Assembly: GCF_004346205.1 (NCBI RefSeq)
Contig: NZ_SMAM01000005.1
Location: forward strand, 157,696 to 221,695
Direction of reading: 5' to 3'
Length of the DNA stretch: 64,000 bases
Origin: Bibersteinia trehalosi
Lineage (GTDB): Bacteria > Pseudomonadota > Gammaproteobacteria > Enterobacterales > Pasteurellaceae
Position numbers and translations under genes: made by a program. Each line of letters starts with the position of its first letter. The first letter of the stretch is position 1. Below the pieces are notes generated by a model that saw nothing but the letters and a program-made list of their open reading frames with translations, ran no database searches and was not told the origin of the DNA. Shown here piece after piece: positions 45,902 through 58,402 of the stretch.

Positions 45902-46150
45902 TTAAGCTGCTTTACGCGCTTCTTTCACTAATGCTGCAACACGGTCAGACAGTGATGCACCTTTTGCTAACCATGCATCTACTTTAGCCACATCTAAGCG
46001 TAAACGCTCAGCTTGACCAGCTGCGATTGGGTTGAAGAAACCGATACGCTCGATGAAGCGACCGTCACGTGGGCTACGGCTGTCCGCAACCACGATTTGA
46101 TAGAATGGGCGTTTTTTAGCTCCGCCACGAGTTAAACGAATGGTTACCAT
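45902..46150 (-). CDS. rpsP: 30S ribosomal protein S16
   Basis: S16, 82 residues from the ATG at 46150 ([21 protein letters not shown]), with AAGGAACGTT as ribosome site. The longer frame to 46237 runs through the leader and is rejected. First gene of the trmD operon, preceded by a ~90-base leader with a hairpin. Confidence 0.98.
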   Translation of the reverse strand: MVTIRLTRGGAKKRPFYQIVVADSRSPRDGRFIERIGFFNPIAAGQAERLRLDVAKVDAWLAKGASLSDRVAALVKEARKAA

Positions 46151-46176
46151 AACGTTCCTTAAAAATAAATGATAGT

Positions 46177-46206
46177 AAAAAGAAAAACCCTCGTTCGAGG
46201 TGAGGG
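46177..46206 (-). promoter_or_regulatory. Attenuator-like hairpin in the rpsP leader
   Basis: CCCTC (46188-46192) with GAGGG (46202-46206), or the inner CCTC/GAGG. On the minus strand the stem is followed by TTTTTCTTTTT. It lies between the rpsP promoter and its ribosome site, so it cannot be an upstream gene's terminator. Confidence 0.5.
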
Positions 46207-46245
46207 CGTGAACTTGCTCTCTCAAAATGGAAAACAAGCGGTCGG

Positions 46246-46273
46246 ATTATACAGATTTTTTGCAAAAAAACAA
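46246..46273 (-). promoter_or_regulatory. rpsP operon promoter
   Basis: TTGTTT (46268-46273), 16-base spacer, TATAAT (46246-46251) with TG in front of the -10. A USS core lies just downstream. Confidence 0.7.
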
Positions 46274-46352
46274 GAAATACTCCCTTAATCACGCTTTTGA
46301 CTAAATTATTTTTACTCTTATTAATAATAAGAATGCTATAAATCATAAAAAC

Positions 46353-46380
46353 AAAACCCCGATAGTTCTATCGGGGCTTT
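46353..46380 (-). terminator. Terminator after rplQ
   Basis: CCCCGATA (46357-46364), GTTC, TATCGGGG (46369-46376), flanked by AAAA on the left, giving TTTTGTTTTT on the minus strand. Ends the alpha operon. Confidence 0.9.
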
Positions 46381-46400
46381 GCTTCAATCTAATTTAGAGA

Positions 46401-46784
<384 letters not shown>

Positions 46785-46814
46785 CTATTCCTTCTTAGAA
46801 AATCTATACCGAAA

Positions 46815-47804
46815 CTAGTCTTCTGCAATACTTGCAGGCGGCCAGTTTTCAAGGCGCATACCCAGTGATAAGCCACGAGAAGCGAGTACATCTTTAATCT
46901 CAGTAAGAGATTTTTTACCCAAGTTAGGGGTTTTAAGTAGTTCAACTTCCGTACGTTGGACTAAATCACCGATATAGTGAATTGTCTCTGCTTTCAAACA
47001 GTTAGCAGAACGAACTGTCAGCTCTAAGTCATCTACTGGACGAAGAAGAATTGGATCAAACTCCGGTTTTTCCTCTTTCACTTCTGGCTGACGAACATCA
47101 CGCAAATCAACGAATGCAGCGAGTTGCTCTGCTAAAATCGTTGCAGCACGACGGATGGCTTCTTCTGGATCTAATGTTCCATTAGTTTCCATCTCAATAA
47201 CAAGCTTATCTAAGTCTGTGCGTTGTTCAACACGAGCAGCTTCAACATTGTAAGCAATACGATCTACAGGTGAGAAACGAGCATCGACTAATAAGCGACC
47301 GATTGGACGATCTTCATGTTGTGAATGTACACGAGCAGATGCTGGCACATAACCACGACCACGCTGTACACGAATGCGCATGCTAATAGAGGCATTTTTA
47401 TCTGTTAAATGACAGATAACGTGATCTGGGTTCACAATTTCAACATCAGCATCGGCGGTGATATCGGCTGCAGTTACAGGGCCAATCCCAGATTTAGTTA
47501 GTGTCAAAATAATATCGTCTTTATTTTGCACTTTTACCGCTAGACCTTTAAGGTTTAACAATACTTCAAGAATATCTTCTTGTACGCCTTCTTTGCTGCT
47601 GTATTCATGTAATACACCATCAATTTCTACTTCTGTAACTGCGCAACCAGGCATAGACGAAAGTAAAATGCGACGAAGTGCGTTACCTAAGGTGTGGCCA
47701 AAGCCACGTTCTAACGGCTCTAAGGTCACTTTTGCGTGAGTTGAACTAACCTGTTCAATATTCACTAAGTGGGGCTTTAAAAATTCTGTTACAGAACCCT
47801 GCAT
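46815..47804 (-). CDS. rpoA: RNA polymerase alpha subunit
   Basis: Alpha subunit, 329 residues, the family's normal length. The N-terminal domain for assembly (about 1-235) includes [23 protein letters not shown] in pieces; an acidic linker follows. The C-terminal domain (about 250-329), with [17 protein letters not shown] and [25 protein letters not shown], contacts UP elements and activators. In the alpha operon between rpsD and rplQ. Confidence 0.99.
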   Translation of the reverse strand: MQGSVTEFLKPHLVNIEQVSSTHAKVTLEPLERGFGHTLGNALRRILLSSMPGCAVTEVEIDGVLHEYSSKEGVQEDILEVLLNLKGLAVKVQNKDDIILTLTKSGIGPVTAADITADADVEIVNPDHVICHLTDKNASISMRIRVQRGRGYVPASARVHSQHEDRPIGRLLVDARFSPVDRIAYNVEAARVEQRTDLDKLVIEMETNGTLDPEEAIRRAATILAEQLAAFVDLRDVRQPEVKEEKPEFDPILLRPVDDLELTVRSANCLKAETIHYIGDLVQRTEVELLKTPNLGKKSLTEIKDVLASRGLSLGMRLENWPPASIAED

Positions 47805-47866
47805 TTTATCCTCTCTTTGCTTTTAAGCTTTAATAACTAAAAATAATGTAATTAAAAAATTAACTA

Positions 47867-48490
47867 TTATTTAGAGTAAAGCTCAACGATCAGATGTTCA
47901 TTAATATCTGCTGATAGATCAGAACGCTCTGGAGTGCGTTTAAATACACCTTCCATTTTAGTTGCATCAACTTCTAACCAAGTCGGTTTTTCACGGTTAC
48001 TTGCAGCTAATTCCAATGCAGCTTTGATACGTGCTTGTTTTTTAGATTTTTCACGCACTGCAATGACATCATCAACAGAAACTTGATATGAAGGGATGTT
48101 TACAACACGACCATTTACTACGATAGATTTGTGGCTCACTAATTGGCGAGCTTCTGCACGAGTTGCTGCGAAACCTAAACGATAAACAACGTTGTCTAAA
48201 CGACCTTCTAACAATACTAATAAGTTCTCACCGGTATTGCCTTTTAAGCGGTTAGCTTCTTTATAGTAGTTACGGAATTGACGTTCCAAAATACCATAGA
48301 TACGGCGAACTTTTTGTTTTTCACGAAGCTGACTACCGTAGTCAGATAAGCGAGGTTTACGAGCACCATGTTGACCTGGTGCGGTATCAATTTTACATTT
48401 TGACTCGATCGCGCGAACACCTGATTTAAGGAATAAATCGGTACCTTCACGACGGCTTAGCTTGAGTTTTGGACCCAAATATCTTGCCAT
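47867..48490 (-). CDS. rpsD: 30S ribosomal protein S4
   Basis: S4, 207 residues, primary 16S rRNA binder and, in relatives, the translational repressor of this operon through the leader upstream of rpsM. The S4 RNA-binding domain is at about 97-160 ([24 protein letters not shown]). Gene order rpsM-rpsK-rpsD-rpoA-rplQ is standard. Confidence 0.99.
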   Translation of the reverse strand: MARYLGPKLKLSRREGTDLFLKSGVRAIESKCKIDTAPGQHGARKPRLSDYGSQLREKQKVRRIYGILERQFRNYYKEANRLKGNTGENLLVLLEGRLDNVVYRLGFAATRAEARQLVSHKSIVVNGRVVNIPSYQVSVDDVIAVREKSKKQARIKAALELAASNREKPTWLEVDATKMEGVFKRTPERSDLSADINEHLIVELYSK

Positions 48491-48518
48491 TTTCTTTCTC
48501 CAATTATCCTAACGTCAA

Positions 48519-48911
<393 letters not shown>

Positions 48912-48920
48912 TTACTCCGA

Positions 48921-49277
48921 TTATTTCTTGATCGGTTTACGAGGACCCTTACGGGTACGCGCATTAGTCTTAGTACGTTGACCACGTACAGGGAGACTAC
49001 GACGGTGACGTAAACCACGGTAGCAACCAAGGTCTAAAAGACGTTTGATGCTTAAAGTTACTTCACGACGTAAATCACCTTCGACAGTAAATTTACCAAC
49101 TTCTTCACGCAGTTTTTCAATCTGCTCTTCAGACAATTCTCTGATCTTTACATCTTCAGCAATACCCGTTGCAGCACAGATAGCTTTTGCACGAGTCTTA
49201 CCGATACCATAAATTGCAGTTAAAGCGATTACAGTATGTTTTTGATCAGGAATGTTAATGCCTGCAATACGGGCCAC
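48921..49277 (-). CDS. rpsM: 30S ribosomal protein S13
   Basis: S13, 118 residues, with a GTG start as in E. coli: [26 protein letters not shown]. The C-terminal basic tail ([18 protein letters not shown]) reaches tRNA. First gene of the alpha operon, directly behind the S4-binding leader, where initiation is controlled. Confidence 0.99.
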   Translation of the reverse strand: MARIAGINIPDQKHTVIALTAIYGIGKTRAKAICAATGIAEDVKIRELSEEQIEKLREEVGKFTVEGDLRREVTLSIKRLLDLGCYRGLRHRRSLPVRGQRTKTNARTRKGPRKPIKK

Positions 49278-49390
49278 TATGCACTCCTATTATTTAAAGT
49301 TATTGATATGCTGATCTTGAAAAGCCCGTTTCAGGATACTCAAACAGCATATCAGGACGAAATGAGCTGAGCAGTATAACTGCTCAGCAG
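49278..49390 (-). promoter_or_regulatory. Alpha operon leader (S4-binding translational control RNA)
   Basis: On the minus strand the segment before rpsM contains TTTGAGTATCCTGAAACGGG, GCTTTTCA and TAATAGGAGTGCATAGTG. I recall the same words in the E. coli alpha-operon mRNA pseudoknot that S4 binds. A 10-base hairpin GCTGAGCAGT/ACTGCTCAGC (about 49365-49387) stands at its 5' side. The GTG start is part of the element. Confidence 0.85.
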
Positions 49391-49414
49391 GTTCTTTGCA
49401 AGAAATTTATCAAA

Positions 49415-49528
49415 TTAACCTTGACGTTGTTTATGTTTAGGGTCGCTACAAATTACACGAACAACACCTTCACGTTTAACAACTTTACAGTTACGACACA
49501 TTCTTTTTACTGAAGCACGAACTTTCAT
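49415..49528 (-). CDS. rpmJ: 50S ribosomal protein L36
   Basis: L36, 37 residues: [20 protein letters not shown] at the start, with Cys11, Cys14, Cys27 and His32 forming the zinc site, so this is the zinc-containing form. Between secY and the alpha operon leader, the normal end of the spc operon. Confidence 0.98.
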   Translation of the reverse strand: MKVRASVKRMCRNCKVVKREGVVRVICSDPKHKQRQG

Positions 49529-49550
49529 TGCTTATCCTTTTCTTAAGGTC

Positions 49551-50873
49551 TTATTGACCTAAGCCTTTCAAATTGGCTTTCTTCAACACAGAGTCATACT
49601 GTAATGACATTAAATGACTTTGAACCTGTGCGATGAAATCCATAATAACAACCACAACAATCAGTAATGAAGTACCACCTAATTGGAAAGAGACCTTCCA
49701 AACTGATGTAATGATATAAGGAACCAAACAAACAAAGGTAATATATAACGCACCAATTAAGGTCAAACGCGTCATTACTTTATCGATATAACGAGAAGTT
49801 TGCTCGCCTGGTCGATAACCTGGTACAAACGCACCTGATTTTTTCAGATTATCCGCAGTATCACGAGGATTATATTGCATTCCTGTATAGAAAAATGCAA
49901 AGAAGATAACTGCCATCGTAAATAGAATGATATATAAAGGCTGTCCCGGCTGAAGCAGCTGAGATAAATCAAATAACCATTCAAAACCTTCACTTGAGCC
50001 AAACCATTGTGCAACTGTTGCAGGGAATAGAATAATACTCGATGCGAAGATTGCTGGAATTACACCAGCCATATTTACTTTTAAAGGTAAATGAGATGAT
50101 CTCGCGGGAGCCATCATTCTACCTTGTTGGCGACTTGCGTAGTTTACAACAATTCTTCTTTGTCCACGTTCAACAAAGACAACAAAATACGTTACAGCAA
50201 ATGCTATAACAGCTATTAGTAATAAGACAAGTAAAGAAATTTCACCTTGACGTGATTGTTCGATTGTCTGCCCGATAGCGGAAGGTAAGTCTGCAACAAT
50301 CCCTGCAAAGATAATGAGAGAGATGCCGTTTCCAATACCACGTTCGGTGATTTGCTCACCTAACCACATAAGGAACATTGTCCCTGTCACTAAACTGACA
50401 ACAGACGTCACATAGAATAAGACATTTGGATTAGGAACTAATCCTTGTACCATTCCTGGAAGGGCCAAAGAAATACCAATAGACTGAATAAATGCTAATA
50501 ATAACGTTGCATAGCGTGTATATTTACTGATTTTACGTCTTCCTGCTTCACCTTCTTTTTTCAATTCAGCCAATGCAGGATGAACTGCCGTCAATAGCTG
50601 AATAATAATTGACGCAGAAATATAAGGCATAATACCCAACGCAAAAATAGACGCTCGGCTTAAAGCACCACCAGAGAACATATTAAACATATCAATGATG
50701 GTGCCTTTTTGTTGCTGTACTAAATCGGATAATACTGAAGCATCAATACCAGGAACAGGAATAAAAGAACCGATACGGAAAACGATTAATGCACCTAATA
50801 CGAACAATAATCTAGATTTTAATTCACCAGTACTTTTTTGAGTATTCCCTTGATAACCTGGTTGTTTAGCCAT
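49551..50873 (-). CDS. secY: SecY protein-translocation channel
   Basis: Main channel subunit of the Sec translocon, 440 residues with ten membrane segments expected. [31 protein letters not shown] ([18 protein letters not shown]), [15 protein letters not shown] and the C-terminal cytoplasmic loop [20 protein letters not shown] are typical. It follows rplO by 3 bases. Confidence 0.99.
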   Translation of the reverse strand: MAKQPGYQGNTQKSTGELKSRLLFVLGALIVFRIGSFIPVPGIDASVLSDLVQQQKGTIIDMFNMFSGGALSRASIFALGIMPYISASIIIQLLTAVHPALAELKKEGEAGRRKISKYTRYATLLLAFIQSIGISLALPGMVQGLVPNPNVLFYVTSVVSLVTGTMFLMWLGEQITERGIGNGISLIIFAGIVADLPSAIGQTIEQSRQGEISLLVLLLIAVIAFAVTYFVVFVERGQRRIVVNYASRQQGRMMAPARSSHLPLKVNMAGVIPAIFASSIILFPATVAQWFGSSEGFEWLFDLSQLLQPGQPLYIILFTMAVIFFAFFYTGMQYNPRDTADNLKKSGAFVPGYRPGEQTSRYIDKVMTRLTLIGALYITFVCLVPYIITSVWKVSFQLGGTSLLIVVVVIMDFIAQVQSHLMSLQYDSVLKKANLKGLGQ

Positions 50874-50876
50874 TTA

Positions 50877-51311
50877 TTATTCCTCGATAGAACCACCAGC
50901 AGCTTCGATAGCAGCTTTAGCACCTTTGGTTACACCTAAGCCTTTTACTACGAATGCTTTCTCAACTTTACCAGAAAGAATAACTTTTGCAGATAAAATA
51001 TCTTTGGTGATTACGTTAGCAGCTTTTAATGCTTCTAAGGTTACTACATTGCCATCTACTTTTGCTAATTCATCTAAACGAATCTCAGCAACATGGAATG
51101 ATTTTAATGAAGTAAAACCAAATTTTGGTAAACGACGGTATAAAGGCATTTGACCACCTTCGAAACCGCGGCGAACTTTACCACCGGTACGAGATTTTTG
51201 ACCTTTATGACCACGACCACCAGTTTTACCTAAACCAGAACCAATACCACGACCAAGACGTTTAGCACTGTGTTTAGCACCTTCAGCTGGAGAGAGAGTA
51301 TTTAAACGCAT
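50877..51311 (-). CDS. rplO: 50S ribosomal protein L15
   Basis: L15, 144 residues from the ATG at 51311 ([20 protein letters not shown]), rich in Gly and Lys in its extended N terminus. A five-residue longer frame is rejected. The rpmD stop lies five bases upstream of this start. Confidence 0.98.
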   Translation of the reverse strand: MRLNTLSPAEGAKHSAKRLGRGIGSGLGKTGGRGHKGQKSRTGGKVRRGFEGGQMPLYRRLPKFGFTSLKSFHVAEIRLDELAKVDGNVVTLEALKAANVITKDILSAKVILSGKVEKAFVVKGLGVTKGAKAAIEAAGGSIEE

Positions 51312-51315
51312 TCTA

Positions 51316-51492
51316 TTACTCCTCAACCTTAACCATGTAAGAAACTTGATTAATCATACCACGAATAGCTGGAGTATCTTCCAACTCAACAGTATGACGA
51401 ATATGACGAAGACCTAAGCCTTTCAACGTTGCTTTATGTTTCGGTAAACGAGCGATAGAGCTACGAGTTTGAGTTACTTTAATTTTTGCCAT
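51316..51492 (-). CDS. rpmD: 50S ribosomal protein L30
   Basis: L30, 58 residues from the ATG at 51492 ([20 protein letters not shown]), with [21 protein letters not shown]. Between rpsE and rplO in the spc operon. Confidence 0.98.
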   Translation of the reverse strand: MAKIKVTQTRSSIARLPKHKATLKGLGLRHIRHTVELEDTPAIRGMINQVSYMVKVEE

Positions 51493-51498
51493 ATTCAA

Positions 51499-51999
<501 letters not shown>

Positions 52000-52013
52000 C
52001 TAAAATTCCTCTA

Positions 52014-52367
52014 TTAGAACTGAAGACCAGCTTCACGAGCAGCATCTGCTAATACTTGCACACGACCATGGTATTTGAAACCAGAACGGTCAAATGCAAC
52101 TGCTTTAATACCTTTTTCTAAAGCACGCTCCGCAACGAGTTTACCAACTACTGCTGCTGCATCTTTATTACCAGTATATTTAACTTGCTCTTTAATTACT
52201 TTCTCAACAGTTGAAGCTGCTGCTAAAACTTCTGAGCCGTTTGGTGCGATAACCTGCGCATAGATATGACGCGGGGTACGATGCACGACTAAGCGTGTTG
52301 CACCTTGCTCTCTCATTAAGTGACGTGCACGGCTTGCACGACGGATACGAGCTACTTTCTTATCCAT
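52014..52367 (-). CDS. rplR: 50S ribosomal protein L18
   Basis: L18, 117 residues, a 5S rRNA binder: [20 protein letters not shown] and the C-terminal [21 protein letters not shown]. spc operon member. Confidence 0.99.
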   Translation of the reverse strand: MDKKVARIRRASRARHLMREQGATRLVVHRTPRHIYAQVIAPNGSEVLAAASTVEKVIKEQVKYTGNKDAAAVVGKLVAERALEKGIKAVAFDRSGFKYHGRVQVLADAAREAGLQF

Positions 52368-52381
52368 AGTGTTACCTTACC

Positions 52382-52915
52382 TTACTTTTTCTTCGCTTCT
52401 TTAGTACGTACAACTTCATCAGCGTAACGTACACCTTTACCTTTATAAGGCTCAGGTTTGCGGTATGCACGAATATCTGCTGCTACTTGACCGATCAACT
52501 GTTTGTCAGCACTTTTCAGAACAATTTCTGTTTGTGATGGACATTCACCAGTTACACCAGCTGGTAGAGCGTGTTCTACTGGGTGAGAAAAACCTAAACT
52601 TAAAGCAACAGAATTGCCTTTCATTTGTGCTCTGTAACCAACACCCACTAATTGCAATTTCTTAGTAAAGCCCTCGGTAACACCGATAACCATGTTGTTT
52701 ACTAATGCACGAGTTGTACCTGCTAAAGCGTTTGCTTGAGCAGTCTCATCTTTTGGTGCAAAAGTAAACACGTTAGCATCAAATTTTACTTCAACTGCAT
52801 TGTGAATTTCACGAGATAACTCGCCGTTTTTACCTTTAACTGTTAATAGCTGACCGTTGAGTTTAACTTCAACACCGGCAGGAACATTAACAGGTGCCTT
52901 TGCAACACGAGACAT
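52382..52915 (-). CDS. rplF: 50S ribosomal protein L6
   Basis: L6, 177 residues made of two similar domains, ending with [18 protein letters not shown] near the factor-binding site. spc operon member. Confidence 0.99.
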   Translation of the reverse strand: MSRVAKAPVNVPAGVEVKLNGQLLTVKGKNGELSREIHNAVEVKFDANVFTFAPKDETAQANALAGTTRALVNNMVIGVTEGFTKKLQLVGVGYRAQMKGNSVALSLGFSHPVEHALPAGVTGECPSQTEIVLKSADKQLIGQVAADIRAYRKPEPYKGKGVRYADEVVRTKEAKKK

Positions 52916-52932
52916 ATTTTCCTACCTCACTA

Positions 52933-53325
52933 TTATGCTACGTAACAGATAATTTCACCGCCGAGGCCTGCTTGACGTGCAGCACGGTCGGTCATTACAC
53001 CTTTAGAAGTAGAAACAACTGCGATACCTAAACCACCCATTACTTTTGGTAATTCATCTTTACGTTTATAAATACGTAAACCAGGGCGGCTCACACGTTG
53101 AATACTTTCTACAACTGGTTTGTTTTGGAAATATTTTAAAGTAATTTCCAGTTCAGGTTTAACACCCTCAACAACTTTAACGCTTTCGATATAACCTTCT
53201 TCAGCTAAAACATTTGCAATAGCAACTTTTAACTTAGATGAAGGCATACTGATTGCAACTTTATTCGCAGCTTGACCGTTACGAATACGGGTCAGCATAT
53301 CTGCGATTGGATCTTGCATGCTCAT
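52933..53325 (-). CDS. rpsH: 30S ribosomal protein S8
   Basis: S8, 130 residues: [20 protein letters not shown] at the start and [20 protein letters not shown] near the end. In E. coli S8 represses the spc operon by binding the rplE region. Confidence 0.99.
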   Translation of the reverse strand: MSMQDPIADMLTRIRNGQAANKVAISMPSSKLKVAIANVLAEEGYIESVKVVEGVKPELEITLKYFQNKPVVESIQRVSRPGLRIYKRKDELPKVMGGLGIAVVSTSKGVMTDRAARQAGLGGEIICYVA

Positions 53326-53361
53326 GTATTTACTCCCATGATTCCAAATTAAAAGAGGTTA

Positions 53362-53667
53362 TTACCAGCTTGCTTTCTTAAGACCCGGGATTTCGCCACG
53401 CATAGCAGCTTCACGAACCTTAATACGGCTTAAACCAAACTTACGAAGTACACCATGTGGACGACCAGTTTGGCGGCAACGATTACGCTGACGGCTTGGG
53501 CTTGAATCACGTGGAAGTGTTTGTAATTTTAACACTGCTGCCCAACGGTCTTCGTCAGAAGCATTCACATCAGAAATGATTTTTTTCAGCTCTTGACGTT
53601 TCGCGTAAAATTTATCAGCTAATTTAGCACGTTTCACATCGCGTGCGATCATTGATTGTTTTGCCAC
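53362..53667 (-). CDS. rpsN: 30S ribosomal protein S14
   Basis: S14, 101 residues, the long zinc-independent form: there is no Cys-X2-Cys pair, and [20 protein letters not shown] is present. spc operon member between rplE and rpsH. Confidence 0.99.
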   Translation of the reverse strand: MAKQSMIARDVKRAKLADKFYAKRQELKKIISDVNASDEDRWAAVLKLQTLPRDSSPSRQRNRCRQTGRPHGVLRKFGLSRIKVREAAMRGEIPGLKKASW

Positions 53668-53678
53668 GATAACCTACC

Positions 53679-54547
<869 letters not shown>

Positions 54548-54560
54548 TTTTCACTTCTCC

Positions 54561-54944
<384 letters not shown>

Positions 54945-54950
54945 TTAAAT

Positions 54951-54987
54951 AAAAAAAACACCCTTTCGGGACGAATCTACTTGCCCT
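54951..54987 (-). promoter_or_regulatory. rplN leader hairpins with U-run
   Basis: On the minus strand the stem CCCTAT-TTGC-ATAGGG is followed by CCC-GAAA-GGG, then TGTTTTTTTT, just before the rplN ribosome site. Alternative pairing between an early CACCC and a late GGGTG is possible. Attenuator-like, though the last stem is short. Confidence 0.4.
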
Positions 54988-54996
54988 ATGCAAATA

Positions 54997-55042
54997 GGGT
55001 GCGAAATATATCACAAATATCGCACCCTAATCAAGCAGATTT
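54997..55042 (-). promoter_or_regulatory. spc operon promoter within an inverted repeat
   Basis: Minus-strand TTGATT, 18-base spacer, TATATT. The arms GGGTGCGA (54997-55004) and TCGCACCC (55020-55027) enclose the -10 region exactly. Confidence 0.5.
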
Positions 55043-55064
55043 TAAGCAATTAACAAAAAGCTAA

Positions 55065-56792
55065 CTACATCTTCTCAGCTGTCTTAATGCCTAACAAATC
55101 CAACCCTTGTTTTAAGGTTTTCGCCGTTAAATTAGCTAATTTTAAACGGCTGTTTTTCACATTTTCCTCCGCATTCAAAATTGGACAAGCCTCATAGAAT
55201 GAAGAGAAAATGCCAGCTAATTCATAAATATATTGGCAAAGTACGTGCGGTGTCCCGTCTTTTGCCACTGTGGATACCGCTTCTTCAAATTGCAGTAATT
55301 TAACCGCTAATGCACGTTCTTTTTCTTCATTGATCGCAATGTCGCCAACAACGCTGTCAGCGTCAATCCCCGCTCGGCTAAAAATAGAACGGATACGGGT
55401 ATAAGCATATTGCATATAAGGTGCAGTATTGCCTTCAAAACTCAGCATATTGTCCCAGTCAAACACATAATCAGTCGTGCGATTTTTCGCAAGGTCAGCA
55501 TATTTCACCGAGCCAATGCCCACCGCTTCTACCACTGCACGCAATTCTGTTTCGCTCAATGCTGGATTTTTCTCACGAATCAATTTTTCCGCACGCTCTT
55601 CGGCTTCATCAAGCAAATCCACCAGTTTTACCGTACCACCTGTGCGAGTTTTAAATGGCTTACCATCTTTGCCTAGCATCATACCGAAGTTGTGATGTTC
55701 AAGGCTGAAACTCTCTGGCACATAACCTGCTTTACGGGTAATTAACCACGCCTGTTGCATATGTTGGCTTTGGCGAGTGTCTGAGAAAACTAATGCGCGG
55801 TCTGCGTGTAAAGTATGGAAACGATATTTTGCGGCTGCAATGTCAGTGGTGGTATAAAGGAAGCCGCCATCTTTTTTCTGCACGATCACACCCATAGGTT
55901 CACCTTCTTTATTTTTAAATTCATCAAGGTAAACCACCAACGCCCCATCATCTTCCACCGCTAAGCCTTGTGCTTTCAAATCTGCCACAATTTCAGGTAA
56001 CATTGGATTGTAAAGGCTTTCACCCATCACATCGTTTTCGGTGAGCGTCACATTTAAGCGTTCATAGTTACGTTGGTTTTGGCTCATTGTCATATCCACA
56101 AGCTTTTTCCACATTGTGCGACAATACGCATCACCACCTTGTAATTTCACCACATAACCACGCGCTTTTTCGGCAAAATCGGCATCGCTGTCATAATGCT
56201 CTTTCGCAGCACGGTAAAAAGCTTCTAAATCGCTTAATTCCATTGCGCTGGCATGTTCGTTTTCCATTTTTTCAAGATAAGCGATAAGCATACCAAATTG
56301 CGTTCCCCAGTCGCCCACGTGGTTAGCACGAATCACATTATTGCCCATAAATTCCAATGCACGCACTACTGCATCACCAATAATGGTTGAACGCAAATGC
56401 CCGACGTGCATCTCTTTTGCTACGTTTGGCGAAGAGTAATCCACCACGACAGTTTGTGGATTTGCTGTTTTTATGCCGAAATTGACCGCTTGTAAGGCTA
56501 AATCTGCATTCTGAGCCAACCATTGTGGTTTTAAGAAAATGTTAATAAACCCCGGCCCAGCAATTTCTAGTTTCTCTGCGATATCGGATAAATCTAAATG
56601 TTCTAAGGTTTTTTGTGCAAACTCTCGTGGATTTAACCCTAATTTTTTCGCAGCACCCATGATACCGTTAGCTTGATAATCACCAAATTGCACTTTACCA
56701 GATTGACGCACTAACGGCTCAACATCATTTGCCGCCCCTGCTGCAATCATTGCCGATTTTACTTTTTCAGATAAAATATGCTGAATATTCAA
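55065..56792 (-). CDS. argS: Arginyl-tRNA synthetase
   Basis: Class I synthetase charging tRNA-Arg, 575 residues. The HIGH-type motif is HVGHLRST near residue 132, preceded by [14 protein letters not shown]. The KMSKS loop is replaced by a Gly-rich [17 protein letters not shown], normal for this enzyme. The Add-1 domain at the N terminus and the DALR anticodon-binding domain at the C terminus are present. Divergent from yecM. Confidence 0.98.
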   Translation of the reverse strand: MNIQHILSEKVKSAMIAAGAANDVEPLVRQSGKVQFGDYQANGIMGAAKKLGLNPREFAQKTLEHLDLSDIAEKLEIAGPGFINIFLKPQWLAQNADLALQAVNFGIKTANPQTVVVDYSSPNVAKEMHVGHLRSTIIGDAVVRALEFMGNNVIRANHVGDWGTQFGMLIAYLEKMENEHASAMELSDLEAFYRAAKEHYDSDADFAEKARGYVVKLQGGDAYCRTMWKKLVDMTMSQNQRNYERLNVTLTENDVMGESLYNPMLPEIVADLKAQGLAVEDDGALVVYLDEFKNKEGEPMGVIVQKKDGGFLYTTTDIAAAKYRFHTLHADRALVFSDTRQSQHMQQAWLITRKAGYVPESFSLEHHNFGMMLGKDGKPFKTRTGGTVKLVDLLDEAEERAEKLIREKNPALSETELRAVVEAVGIGSVKYADLAKNRTTDYVFDWDNMLSFEGNTAPYMQYAYTRIRSIFSRAGIDADSVVGDIAINEEKERALAVKLLQFEEAVSTVAKDGTPHVLCQYIYELAGIFSSFYEACPILNAEENVKNSRLKLANLTAKTLKQGLDLLGIKTAEKM

Positions 56793-56821
56793 AATAAATT
56801 CCTAATTTTAACAAGTGAAAA

Positions 56822-57415
56822 ATGCCGTCTATGATACAAGAAAATGCAGATTTTTCCCACAAATTGACCGCTTGTTTTGGTAATTTGGCTGAATTTGAGC
56901 AGAAAATTCAACAAATCGCTGAAATTTGTAGCATTGATTTAAGCCAGTTTGAAATCGATCATCTTGCAGTTAGAATGAATCAACTTGAAACTGCAAAAAT
57001 ATGGCGAGAAATGTTATTAACCGATGCGACAATTTTAAAAGAAAGCGAGGTGAACGGTCGCCCTATCGGATTATTTATCCTCAATCAACCACCCATGTTT
57101 TGCGAACAATCCGTATCTATTATTGAACTCCCTTTTCCCAAAGGCAAAACTTACCCACAAGAAGGCTGGGAACATATTGAGATTGTCGTACCTATGCAGG
57201 AAAATGAAAGTGTGGAGCAGTGGATTGAACGTTGCTGCAAGCGGTGGAATTTACAAGAAAATTTGCAAATTCATCTAAAAATTAGTCAGCCTCAGGTAGC
57301 AGGGGAATTATTGCCAAACCCAAGTATTGCCATTTCGCTTAATAAAGAATTTTATAATTTCTGCGCGCTAAAATTACATCCTTATTCAATACAAGAAATT
57401 TGTCGGCAAAATTAA
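56822..57415 (+). CDS. yecM: YecM family protein
   Basis: 197 residues (194 if the ATG at 56831 is used). It matches YecM of E. coli, a VOC-fold protein of unknown function: IDHLAVRMNQLETAKIWRE, EVNGRPIGLFIL, FPKGKTYPQEGWEHIEIVVP and LHPYSIQEI near the end. It stands back to back with argS, the neighbour it also has in enterobacteria. Confidence 0.9.
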   Translation: MPSMIQENADFSHKLTACFGNLAEFEQKIQQIAEICSIDLSQFEIDHLAVRMNQLETAKIWREMLLTDATILKESEVNGRPIGLFILNQPPMFCEQSVSIIELPFPKGKTYPQEGWEHIEIVVPMQENESVEQWIERCCKRWNLQENLQIHLKISQPQVAGELLPNPSIAISLNKEFYNFCALKLHPYSIQEICRQN

Positions 57416-57445
57416 TTTAAACGCTGCAACTAATTACAATAATTC

Positions 57446-57475
57446 TTGTCTTAAACAATCGCATTGTGTTATAAA
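57446..57475 (+). promoter_or_regulatory. Promoter of the slyB-like gene
   Basis: TTGTCT (57446-57451), 18-base spacer, TATAAA (57470-57475). Confidence 0.55.
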
Positions 57476-57530
57476 TAGCCTGATATTTTCTAGTTTTGGG
57501 CGTCCTTAACTCTATTGGAGAATAAAGAAT

Positions 57531-57995
57531 ATGAAAAAATTTGGATTAGCTGCGGCATTAATGGCAAGTTTAACTTTAGCTGGCTGTGCAAATACGGATA
57601 TTTACAGTGGTAATGTTTATCGCGGTGACCAAGCAAAAGAAGCCCGTTCTATTAATTACGGTACTATCGTTTCTGTACGTGAAGTAAAAATCCAAGCGGA
57701 TAGCTCTGGTGCAATTGGTACAGTTGGTGGTGGCGTACTAGGTGGTATTGCTGGCTCAACTATCGGTGGTGGACGAGGCTCAGCAGTAGCAAGTGCAGTA
57801 GGTGCAATTGCTGGTGCAATGATCGGTAGCACAGTAGAAGAAAAAGCGAATCAAGTTTCTTCATTAGAAATGGTAATTCGCAAAGATGATGGACAAGAAA
57901 TCGTTGTCGTTCAAAAGAAAGAGGACGGTTTTGTTCCTGGAAAACGTGTTAGAATCGTAGGCTCTAGCTCCGATCTCAACGTTTCCCTTTTATAA
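57531..57995 (+). CDS. slyB: SlyB/Pcp-type outer-membrane lipoprotein
   Basis: Lipoprotein of 154 residues; lipobox LAGC with Cys at about 19. A glycine-zipper block follows at about 65-100 (GTVGGGVLGGIAGSTIGGG and GAIAGAMIG), then a small beta domain. It matches the 15-kDa peptidoglycan-associated (Pcp) lipoprotein of Haemophilus and SlyB of enterobacteria, which stabilise the outer membrane under stress. A smaller relative follows 30 bases later. Confidence 0.88.
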   Translation: MKKFGLAAALMASLTLAGCANTDIYSGNVYRGDQAKEARSINYGTIVSVREVKIQADSSGAIGTVGGGVLGGIAGSTIGGGRGSAVASAVGAIAGAMIGSTVEEKANQVSSLEMVIRKDDGQEIVVVQKKEDGFVPGKRVRIVGSSSDLNVSLL

Positions 57996-58025
57996 TTATT
58001 AACCTTTTAAATTTAAGGAAACACA

Positions 58026-58301
58026 ATGAAAAAACTTTCTCTTGTTGTATTAATGGGCGCTGCATTGGCGGCTTGTACTCAGGATGTTTACTCGACAAAA
58101 GGCAATGCAACAATTTTATCGAGCAAAGATTTATCACCTGAAGTTGTTGAATTAGTTGTACAAAAAGACAACGGTGAATTAGTCACCATGACTCGTAAAT
58201 ATGATGCTCACGCCGCTGTAGGCGCGCGTGTGAACGTGACTGACGAATACAACCATGAAGATGCAGATTTAAAAACAATTCATCGTTACGAATTTAAATA
58301 A
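58026..58301 (+). CDS. Small lipoprotein related to the SlyB C-terminal domain
   Basis: 91 residues, lipobox LAAC with Cys at 16. The mature part (VVELVVQKDNGELVTMTRKYD...VGARVNV) resembles the C-terminal domain of the preceding protein (LEMVIRKDDGQEIVVVQKK...PGKRVRIV) but lacks the glycine zipper. It is probably a shortened paralogue from a tandem duplication. Function unknown. A terminator follows. Confidence 0.78.
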   Translation: MKKLSLVVLMGAALAACTQDVYSTKGNATILSSKDLSPEVVELVVQKDNGELVTMTRKYDAHAAVGARVNVTDEYNHEDADLKTIHRYEFK

Positions 58302-58319
58302 TCTTGTCTTTAAATCATA

Positions 58320-58346
58320 AGCCCCGACTCTGTTCGGGGTTTTTTC
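58320..58346 (+). terminator. Terminator after the small lipoprotein gene
   Basis: CCCCGA (58322-58327), CTCTG loop, TCGGGG (58333-58338), T-run. Confidence 0.85.
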
Positions 58347-58402
58347 TATTTCATTATATAGCTACGTATTTGCAAAATATTGCCCTAAACCGACCGCTTA
58401 TT

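Noticed and set aside
46151..46237. Extension of the rpsP frame to 46237
   Set aside because: It runs through the leader hairpin and U-run; S16 starts at MVTIRL.
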